DNA of 5,412 bases. It comes from Anaerolineae bacterium. GTDB lineage: Bacteria > Chloroflexota > Anaerolineae > Aggregatilineales > Phototrophicaceae. Below are positions 1 to 5,412 of this stretch, in pieces; within the stretch, counting starts at the first letter, position 1, and the number at the start of each line of letters is the position of its first letter. A model generated the notes under the pieces. It saw only the letters and a list, made by a program, of their open reading frames with translations, was not told where the DNA came from and did no database searches. The stretch is taken from assembly GCA_025454675.1 (NCBI GenBank), contig JALONZ010000182.1:1-5412 (forward strand), given 5' to 3'. The translations under genes and the position numbers were made by a program.

Positions 1-774
1 CAAGGTGATGACCTGCGCCGACTCGATTGGAATGTGTATGCCCGCACCAACCGCCCCTATATCAAAGTGTTGGAGGACGAAGAAGATTTAGCCGTCCACC
101 TGTTGATTGATAACTCCGCCAGCATGGATTTTCCCAACCCCAAATATGCCGATGCCGATGCAACCGCCTCATCATCTCCGCAAACTAATAAATTGACCTA
201 TGCCAAAAAATTAGCAAGTGCGTTGGGGTATATTGCGCTGAATACCAATGACCGCATGAGCATGACCGCGCTGAACCCGCTTGGCGAATCACATTTTCCA
301 CCTGTGCGTGGACGGGCGCAAAGTATCCGTTTATTGCGTTTCGCCAAACAGCTCGAAGCGGGTGGCACAACTGATTTGAATATTGCGCTCCGTCAATATG
401 CCTTGCGAGCGGGCAGGGCGGGGTTATGCTTTGTGTTCACCGATATGTTTTCGCCAACGGGTTATGTGGACGGGTTGAATGTGTTGTTGGGCAAGGGGCA
501 TGAGGTGGTGCTGGTGCATTTACTCTCCCCAGAAGATTTAACACCCCCATTGGCAGGTGATTTGCGCCTGATTGATGTGGAAACAGGCATCACGCAAGAG
601 GTGAGTTTGGATAGCACCTTGCGGGCGGCATATATTCGCCGTGTGCAGGCATGGCAGGATGAAATCCGCGCGGAATGTTCTAAGCGTGGGGTGCATTATG
701 TGTTCATCAGCACCGATACGGCATTGGAACGGGTTTTATTGTATGACATGCGTAAAATGAATCTGATTAAATAA
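1..774 (+). CDS. DUF58 / VWA-domain protein, 5'-truncated by the window edge
   Basis: The reading frame is open from base 1 and ends at TAA 772-774, giving 257 residues. The true start lies upstream; by comparison with short DUF58 proteins of about 300 residues, roughly 40-55 residues are missing. The first visible residues, GDDLRRLDWNVYARTNRPY, are the DUF58 hallmark (GDD.R.iDWn..AR). A VWA fold follows: the metal-site (MIDAS) motif DNSAS at residues 37-41, the MIDAS threonine region GGTTDL at 121-126, and the third metal-site element FTD at 146-148. All three elements are intact. The C-terminus ends in the usual family style (YVFISTDTALERVL then a short basic tail). There is a Ser/Ala/Asp-rich insertion at about residues 44-62. 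No membrane segment is visible in this part. DUF58 proteins are usually encoded next to MoxR AAA+ ATPases and BatA-like VWA proteins and are thought to act with them in protein-complex assembly or stress tolerance; the exact substrate is unknown. The internal ATG at 34 is not the real start because the conserved motif precedes it. Confidence 0.93.
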   Translation, partial: QGDDLRRLDWNVYARTNRPYIKVLEDEEDLAVHLLIDNSASMDFPNPKYADADATASSSPQTNKLTYAKKLASALGYIALNTNDRMSMTALNPLGESHFPPVRGRAQSIRLLRFAKQLEAGGTTDLNIALRQYALRAGRAGLCFVFTDMFSPTGYVDGLNVLLGKGHEVVLVHLLSPEDLTPPLAGDLRLIDVETGITQEVSLDSTLRAAYIRRVQAWQDEIRAECSKRGVHYVFISTDTALERVLLYDMRKMNLIK

Positions 775-835
775 TCATGGTGTTTATCGAGGGTGCAATA
801 ATGCAATTTAGTCAATAAATGCGGTGTTTAACAGG

Positions 836-869
836 TGGCTGACATACGCCCTAAAGGGCTAGTCAGCCA
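836..869. repeat. Strong imperfect hairpin (8-bp outer stem, inner GCCC/GGGC stem)
   Basis: TGGCTGAC at 836-843 is perfectly complementary to GTCAGCCA at 862-869. Inside it, TA 845-846 can pair with TA 860-861, leaving A844 and C847 bulged. GCCC 848-851 pairs with GGGC 856-859 around the loop TAAA. That makes about 14 base pairs within 34 bases. No T-run follows on either strand, so it does not look like a standard intrinsic terminator. It sits in the 199-base gap between the DUF58 gene and the BatA-like gene, about 105 bases before the latter's start. It could be a palindromic repeat of the REP/MITE kind, an mRNA processing or stabilising hairpin in a DUF58-BatA transcript, or part of a leader. 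The pairing is read directly from the sequence; the function is not known. Confidence 0.7.
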
Positions 870-900
870 TTACAGGTTGCTCAGTTTTGAGGTGTATGTC
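841..900. repeat. Longer-range inverted repeat overlapping the hairpin
   Basis: GACATACGCC at 841-850 pairs with GGTGTATGTC at 891-900: ten pairs, one of them a G-T wobble. The left arm reuses bases of the 836-869 hairpin, so as RNA the two structures exclude each other. A small CTCA/TGAG stem (880-883 with 888-891) lies just inside the right arm and also competes with it by one base. The 60-base unit bounded by the two arms has the shape of a miniature element with terminal inverted repeats and an internal hairpin. Equally it could be a leader RNA with two alternative folds. Only this one copy is visible and no target-site duplication is evident, so neither reading is proven. Confidence 0.45.
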
Positions 901-957
901 CGCCACAAAACCGTATACCGTATTCAAAAACGAACCCACATTATTGCGCCCTTACAG

Positions 958-964
958 GCTAGGG
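958..964 (+). promoter_or_regulatory. Ribosome binding site that decides the BatA-like gene start
   Basis: The purine-rich GGCTAGGG stretch ends at G964, nine bases before ATG 974. That spacing suits a Shine-Dalgarno site for ATG 974. It would touch the alternative in-frame ATG at 965 and leave no spacer. This supports 974 over 965 and over the upstream TTG 887 and ATG 896. The match to AGGAGG is only partial (AGGG). Confidence 0.5.
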
Positions 965-973
965 ATGGCTCAT

Positions 974-2890
974 ATGAATTTTCTGACCCCACTCGGTTTT
1001 CTTGGCGCGTTGATGGCAATCCCCATCATTTTACTCTATATGCTCCGTTTGCGTCGGCGCGAAGTCACCATCTCTAGCACCTTTTTATGGCAACAAGTGT
1101 TACAAGATGCCGAAGCCAACACCCCTTGGCAACGTTTACGGCGCAATATTTTGCTGTTTTTGCAATTGCTCATCTTAGCCTTGTTGGTGTTCGCATTAGC
1201 GCGTCCGTATTTGACCGTCCCAACCGTGAGTACCGGTCAAATCACCTTGCTATTGGATGCGTCTGCCAGTATGAATGCGACTGATAGTGAAGGTGGGATA
1301 ACGCGCTTTGAATCCGCGAAACGCCTCGCATCCGACATCATCAATACCCTACCCGAAGGCGACACGATGACCATCATCCGTGTGGCGCAAATTCCAGAGG
1401 TGTTGATTGCCACCAGTACCGACCAAAATCAACTGCGTAACGCCTTAGCAGAGGCACAACCGAGCCTTGCACAAGCCGATTGGGACGCGGCACTCAGTTT
1501 GGCGGCGGGCAAAAGCGCGGTGATTTCGCAAACATTGGTGATTATTGGGGATGGTGGCTTGCCCGAAAATATCAGCTTAGAGGGACTTGGTGCGACCATC
1601 CGTTATGTGCCTGTGGGCGAATCATCGGAAAATGTGGGCATTAGCGCCCTCGCCACACGGCGATTGGTGAATAACCCGCCTGAATTATTTGCCCAAATCA
1701 CCAATTATGGGTTTATTGAGGCGCAGATGATTTTAACATTGTGGGTAGATGGAGAACGCTTCACATCCAGAACGGTGCAAATCCCCGCCAAAAGCAATTT
1801 GCCTTTTATCGCTACCCTGCCCGATGAATTTGTGACGGTATATGCCACCCTCAGCCAATCGGTGAATGCCATAACCGAAGATTATTTGACTGTGGATAAT
1901 ACGGCGTATGCGGTTTCGGGGGCATCGGCATCGCGCCGTGTGTTGTTGGTCACGACTGGTAATTTATACATCGAACAAGTTCTGCGGAGTTTGCCGAATA
2001 TCCAAACGGTACGCACCGATGGCGCGACAGGCATCCCCGCCGATTATGATTTGTATATCTTTGATGGGGTCATGCCCAATAGGTTGCCAGATGGTGATTT
2101 GTTTTTCATCAATCCGCCAAATGGGAATGCGTATTTCACTGTGGGCGCAGAAAATGAACAAACTGCATCGCCGATTGTTTTATTGCCGAATGACCCGCGT
2201 TTGCGTTATGTGGATGTGGAGCAATTGAATCTCATCAAGTTCCGCGAGATTATCAATGCGAATTGGGCGACACCGTTATTAGCCGTAGCAGGTGGCGCGA
2301 TTTTATATGCAGGTGAAACAGATGGGCGACAGGTGGCAATTCTGCCATTTGATTTGCGCGAATCGGATTTGCCCTTGCAAGTGAGTTACATTGTGTTGAT
2401 GGCGAATTTACTGGAATGGTTCACCCCGCGCACAACCTTAACACTGATGGATAGCGCACAAGTGGGGGATGTCATCCCTATCACGCCACCCCTTACGGCG
2501 GATGCGATTCGGGTCACTAAGCCGAATGATGCCAACGGGCAAACCATTGCAATCACTAGCCCGACGGTCGTGTTTTCCGATACACTCGAAACAGGCATTT
2601 ATCGGTTAGAATTATTAGAAGGCGGGGATGTGATTGGCGAACAACCCTTCGCCGTGAATTTATTCAGCCAGCAGGAGAGTGAAATCACCCCCGTCCCATT
2701 AGAAGAATTTGCCATTACAGGGACGACACTTCTCACGACTGAGCAGGAAGAAATAGGTCAACAAGAATTATGGGGCATATTTGCCCTCTTAGCCATTTTG
2801 TTTTTATTGGTAGAATGGATAACCTATCACCAACGGCTGAAAGTGCCAAAACAATCGCCCAAACCAGCTAAAAGGTCAATATTTGCATGA
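974..2890 (+). CDS. BatA-like membrane-anchored VWA-domain protein
   Basis: A 638-residue protein beginning MNFLTPLGFLGALMAIPI and ending at TGA 2888-2890. Residues 1-80 match the BatA / aerotolerance-regulator N-terminal domain: a membrane segment at about 4-24, the basic turn LRLRRREVTISSTFLW, and a second membrane segment at about 59-78 ending in ALARP. A VWA domain follows at about 88-215, with DASAS at 95-99 and the third metal-site element IIGDGG at 190-195. The usual MIDAS threonine is not obvious; the equivalent stretch reads AQADWDAAL (166-174). Residues about 221-300 look like an Ig/CARDB-type beta domain. Residues about 320-380 (RRVLLVTTGN, YDLYIFDG) resemble the Rossmann-like, glutamine-amidotransferase-fold domain seen in long BatA-like proteins. 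A C-terminal membrane segment spans about 599-618, followed by a short basic tail. The start was chosen because the family begins MxFLxPLG and a ribosome site precedes it. Family members work with DUF58 and MoxR proteins at the membrane; a precise role cannot be assigned. Its stop overlaps the next start. Confidence 0.92.
   Translation: MNFLTPLGFLGALMAIPIILLYMLRLRRREVTISSTFLWQQVLQDAEANTPWQRLRRNILLFLQLLILALLVFALARPYLTVPTVSTGQITLLLDASASMNATDSEGGITRFESAKRLASDIINTLPEGDTMTIIRVAQIPEVLIATSTDQNQLRNALAEAQPSLAQADWDAALSLAAGKSAVISQTLVIIGDGGLPENISLEGLGATIRYVPVGESSENVGISALATRRLVNNPPELFAQITNYGFIEAQMILTLWVDGERFTSRTVQIPAKSNLPFIATLPDEFVTVYATLSQSVNAITEDYLTVDNTAYAVSGASASRRVLLVTTGNLYIEQVLRSLPNIQTVRTDGATGIPADYDLYIFDGVMPNRLPDGDLFFINPPNGNAYFTVGAENEQTASPIVLLPNDPRLRYVDVEQLNLIKFREIINANWATPLLAVAGGAILYAGETDGRQVAILPFDLRESDLPLQVSYIVLMANLLEWFTPRTTLTLMDSAQVGDVIPITPPLTADAIRVTKPNDANGQTIAITSPTVVFSDTLETGIYRLELLEGGDVIGEQPFAVNLFSQQESEITPVPLEEFAITGTTLLTTEQEEIGQQELWGIFALLAILFLLVEWITYHQRLKVPKQSPKPAKRSIFA
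2870..2876 (+). promoter_or_regulatory. Probable ribosome binding site for the SbcC-like gene, inside the BatA-like coding end
   Basis: AAAAGGT lies inside the last codons of the BatA-like gene, with its second G 11 bases before ATG 2887. The spacing is slightly long. Translation of the downstream gene is probably helped by reinitiation through the ATGA stop/start overlap at 2887-2890. Confidence 0.4.
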
Positions 2891-5412
2891 TTCCGATTCG
2901 ACTTGAGATTAAAAATTTTTTACCCTATCGTTCACCAGAACCGATTATTTTTGACGGGATTCACCTCGCCTGCCTGACAGGGACGAATGGCGCGGGCAAG
3001 TCATCTATCCTTGATGCGATTACATGGGCATTATGGGGGCGTGCGCGTGGCAAGCGCGATGATGATTTGGTGCATTTGGGTCAGACGGATATGCAGGTGC
3101 AACTGGATTTTTATCAGGAAGGCACGGTGTATCGGGTGTTGCGTCGGCGTGCCAAAGGAAAGACCAGCACAGGCGATTTGACACTCATGGCAAAACAACC
3201 CGATGGGCGTTTTTTGACGATGGAAAGTGGGTTACGTAATGCCCAGCCGCGCATCAATAGCCTGCTTCGCTTGGATTATGACACCTTTGTCAATTCGGCA
3301 TTTTTGCAACAAGGCAAAGCCGATTCATTCACCACCAAAGCCCCTGCAGAACGTAAAAAGGTGCTGGCGGATATTTTGGGACTCGACCAATGGCGCGACT
3401 ATGAAGAAATCGCCAAAGACCGCGCCGCACAAGCCAAAACACAAATCGGATTTTTTGAGAATCAAATCCGCGAAATTGACCGTGAATTGGCGACACGTCC
3501 CGCACTTGAAGCCGATTATCAGAATGCCGAAAAAATTCATGCCGAAGCCACTGTTGCGCTAGAAAATGCGCGTCAACGCCTAAAAGAGGTAGAAAGCACA
3601 CCCAACGATTTGCGAAATGCCCAAAATAATCGGGCAGACCGCGATGGTCGGTTGCGTGATTTGAATCGGCAATTGCAAGAAGCACGGGCGCGGATTGCCA
3701 ATAATCGGCAAAAATTAGCGGATTATCAGGGCATTTTGGAGATGCGCCTCACGATTGAAGCGGGTTATTTAGCACTGCAAGAGGCACGTCAAACGGATAG
3801 CACCCTGAGCGAGAAATTCCGTCAATTAGCCACGCTCAAAGAGGAGCGCAATCGGTTAGACAATGAGATTCATACCGCAAAATTGCGCTTAGAAGGTGAA
3901 ATTTCGGGGTTGCAACGGCGCATCAACGACTTGCGCGAGTTGCTATCGGATGATGTATCGGGTGAATTAGCGACCATCCAAACTGAATATGATGCACTGA
4001 CCAGCCAACAAGCCGAACAAACGACCATGACCGCCACCATCGGCGAGGCGAAAGTCAAATATGCCGAATCGAAGGCGATGTTAGAGCGCCTCAAAGAAGA
4101 AGGCACAACCCTCACCGAGCGCATCGAAAAATTATCAGTCGAGGGGGATGAGGCGGTATGTCCGTTGTGCGGTCAACCGCTCACAACCGAACATCGCCAA
4201 GAATTATTGACGCAATTGGATGAGGAACGCGAAGCCAAACGTGACGACTATCGCAATCATACGGCGTTATTGGCGCAAATGGCGGATACGATTCAATCGC
4301 ATGAAACATCGCTGAAAAAACTCGAAAAGCAACTCAAACGTTTGCCCCAAGTCACCACCCAATTGGGGAAACTGAGCGAGCGCCATCAAAAAGCAGATGA
4401 GGCACAAGCCCAACTGGATGCGCTCATCCCGCAATTGGATGCGCTGATAACCCAATTCGACAACGATGATTATGCTCATGAAGCGCGGGAACGCCTCGCG
4501 GGGTTGGATACGGCACAATTGGGGTTGGGGTATGATGAAAATACGCACGATAGCGCCCGCCAAGCCATTGAGCAACATATCACCTATGAGGCACTCCATA
4601 CCAAATTAGCCATCGCGCTAGATTCTGCGCCTGCGATGGAGCAACTCATCGCCGATGGTGTGGCACAAGAGGAACGCCTGATTCAAGCCCACGCCGAAAT
4701 CCAAACACAATTGGATGAACTAGACATCGAAATTGCGCGGTTGAATGCGCTACTGGCTGAATATAAATTGCGTGAGGATGAGGTGCGGATGCAGACGACT
4801 CGTGAACGCACCGCATTTGAACGCCTGAACACCATCCGCCAGCAATTGACTGCGCTGGATAATATGCTCAAGCGCAAAGAAACACTCACGCAACAATTGA
4901 ACACCGCCAGACAAGACGAATCGGTGTATACCGAATTGCGGAAGGCATTCGGCAAGGATGGTGTGCCACTCACGATTATTGAGGCGGCGATTCCCGAACT
5001 GGAAAATAGCGCTAATGAATTGCTCACGCGCATGACGGATGGTCGGATGAATTTGCGCCTCAAAACCCAAGCGGAAAAAGTGACGGGTGGCGCGAAAGAT
5101 GTGCTGGACATCGAAATCGCGGATGAACTGGGTGAGCGCAGTTATGAAATGTATTCAGGCGGGGAGACATTTCGCATCAATTTTGCGTTGCGCGTGGCAC
5201 TCAGTCAATTATTATCACGGCGGGCAGGGGCGCAACTGCGGACATTATTCATTGATGAGGGATTTGGCACGCAGGATGAAAATGGGCGGTCAAAATTGGT
5301 GGAAGCCATCACTGCCATTCAGGATGATTTTGCGATGGTGCTGGTGATTACGCATATTGACGAATTGCGCGATAGTTTCCCGGTGCATATCATGGTCGAA
5401 AAGGGGGGGAGT
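2887..5412 (+). CDS. sbcC: SbcC/Rad50-type SMC-family ATPase, 3'-truncated by the window edge
   Basis: The frame is open from ATG 2887 to the last base (842 residues) with no stop; the protein probably ends a few to about 20 residues later. The N-terminal ATPase half has IRLEIKNFLPYR at 4-15, Walker A GTNGAGKS at 32-39, and the Rad50 Q-loop region FLQQGKADSF with Gln at 141-142. Long coiled coils flank the zinc hook CPLCGQPL, whose cysteines are C425 and C428. A YDENTH motif near 549-554 interrupts the second arm, as in many SbcC-like proteins. The C-terminal half carries AFGKDGVPLTIIE at 687-699, the ABC signature YSGGE (S757-E760), Walker B LFIDE ending at D790-E791, the D-loop GTQD (794-797) and the switch histidine H823 in LVITHIDEL. 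All catalytic motifs are intact, so an active ATPase is expected. Relatives pair with the SbcD/Mre11 nuclease to open and cut DNA ends, hairpins and protein-blocked ends; no such partner is visible here. At about 850 residues it is shorter than E. coli SbcC (1048), with shorter arms. The start overlaps the BatA-like stop by four bases, implying translational coupling. The symbol is by family; strict orthology is unproven. Confidence 0.93.
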   Translation, partial: MIPIRLEIKNFLPYRSPEPIIFDGIHLACLTGTNGAGKSSILDAITWALWGRARGKRDDDLVHLGQTDMQVQLDFYQEGTVYRVLRRRAKGKTSTGDLTLMAKQPDGRFLTMESGLRNAQPRINSLLRLDYDTFVNSAFLQQGKADSFTTKAPAERKKVLADILGLDQWRDYEEIAKDRAAQAKTQIGFFENQIREIDRELATRPALEADYQNAEKIHAEATVALENARQRLKEVESTPNDLRNAQNNRADRDGRLRDLNRQLQEARARIANNRQKLADYQGILEMRLTIEAGYLALQEARQTDSTLSEKFRQLATLKEERNRLDNEIHTAKLRLEGEISGLQRRINDLRELLSDDVSGELATIQTEYDALTSQQAEQTTMTATIGEAKVKYAESKAMLERLKEEGTTLTERIEKLSVEGDEAVCPLCGQPLTTEHRQELLTQLDEEREAKRDDYRNHTALLAQMADTIQSHETSLKKLEKQLKRLPQVTTQLGKLSERHQKADEAQAQLDALIPQLDALITQFDNDDYAHEARERLAGLDTAQLGLGYDENTHDSARQAIEQHITYEALHTKLAIALDSAPAMEQLIADGVAQEERLIQAHAEIQTQLDELDIEIARLNALLAEYKLREDEVRMQTTRERTAFERLNTIRQQLTALDNMLKRKETLTQQLNTARQDESVYTELRKAFGKDGVPLTIIEAAIPELENSANELLTRMTDGRMNLRLKTQAEKVTGGAKDVLDIEIADELGERSYEMYSGGETFRINFALRVALSQLLSRRAGAQLRTLFIDEGFGTQDENGRSKLVEAITAIQDDFAMVLVITHIDELRDSFPVHIMVEKGGS
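4411..4452 (+). repeat. Two-copy 21-base tandem repeat encoding duplicated heptads
   Basis: CAACTGGATGCGCTCATCCC plus G (4411-4431) is followed by CAATTGGATGCGCTGATAAC plus C (4432-4452), encoding QLDALIP then QLDALIT. Each unit is exactly seven codons, one coiled-coil heptad, in the second arm of the SbcC-like protein. The two units differ at only a few bases. It looks like a recent in-frame heptad duplication that lengthens the arm by one turn unit; convergent heptad composition is the alternative. Confidence 0.6.

Noticed and set aside
779..830. Direct repeat GGTGTTTA at 779-786 and 823-830, and repeated ACAGG near 831, 872 and 955
   Set aside because: The repeats are short, irregularly spaced and expected by chance in this composition. 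No link to a known site.
836..869. Intrinsic terminator after the DUF58 gene
   Set aside because: The stem is strong, but neither side is followed by a run of T, so standard Rho-independent termination is not supported.
877..924. Sigma-70-like promoter before the BatA-like gene (TTGAGG at 887-892 with GTATAC or TATTCA downstream)
   Set aside because: The spacing is 20 bases or more for the better -10 candidates, and the 17-base spacing gives a poor -10. Too weak to call.
887..973. Longer N-terminus for the BatA-like protein starting at TTG 887, ATG 896 or ATG 965
   Set aside because: The family starts with MxFLxPLG, matching ATG 974. The 29 extra residues are not family-like, and the AGGG site at 961-964 is spaced for 974 only.
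835..1077. An 80-codon + strand ORF starting at GTG 835
   Set aside because: It overlaps the first 35 codons of the BatA-like gene in another frame, starts inside the hairpin, has no ribosome site and no recognisable family. Its only odd point is that it spans the palindromic element.
4683..5111. A 142-codon ORF on the - strand, plus other - strand ORFs at 3329-3685 and 4267-4599
   Set aside because: They lie wholly inside the SbcC-like gene, opposite conserved coding sequence. Their composition (for example Ser-rich) is what the complement of this codon use gives, and no family is recognisable.

Overview
The window is a compact stretch of bacterial chromosome with three genes on the + strand, two of them cut by the window edges. 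No gene on the - strand, RNA gene, CRISPR array or complete insertion sequence can be supported. Base composition is moderate in GC, with heavy use of TTG (Leu), ATT (Ile), CAA (Gln) and GAT (Asp) codons in all three genes, so nothing looks recently acquired. The gene types and protein style (DUF58, a BatA-like protein of about 640 residues with a von Willebrand A (VWA) domain, and a short Rad50/SbcC ATPase) recall Chloroflexota of the Anaerolineae type. That placement is an inference from family resemblance, not a demonstrated assignment.

Layout: (1) positions 1-774, the C-terminal 257 residues of a DUF58/VWA protein, missing its N-terminus; (2) positions 775-973, a 199-base gap with a strong imperfect hairpin at 836-869 and a competing longer-range inverted repeat (841-850 with 891-900); (3) positions 974-2890, a 638-residue membrane-anchored BatA-like VWA protein; (4) from 2887 to the window end, an SbcC/Rad50-type SMC-family ATPase whose start overlaps the previous stop codon (ATGA). 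The last gene is open to the window edge and lacks only its extreme C-terminus. It is the largest gene here, with a Walker A motif, Q-loop, CPLC zinc hook, ABC signature, Walker B motif and switch histidine.

How they fit together: DUF58 and BatA-like proteins commonly sit with a MoxR-type AAA+ ATPase, in modules thought to act on envelope or metal-dependent protein maturation. A MoxR gene would be expected just upstream of base 1 but is not visible. The tight coupling of the BatA-like gene to a Rad50-like DNA-repair ATPase is the least expected part of the layout. It may be a functional link or simply a convenient transcription unit. The SbcD/Mre11 nuclease partner is not in the window. The most interesting non-coding signal is the hairpin region between the first two genes, which could be a palindromic repeat element, a remnant of a small mobile element, or a structured leader with two alternative folds. 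I see no clear evidence of a wholly new system. The genes belong to known families, and the novelty, if any, lies in the intergenic element and the gene coupling.
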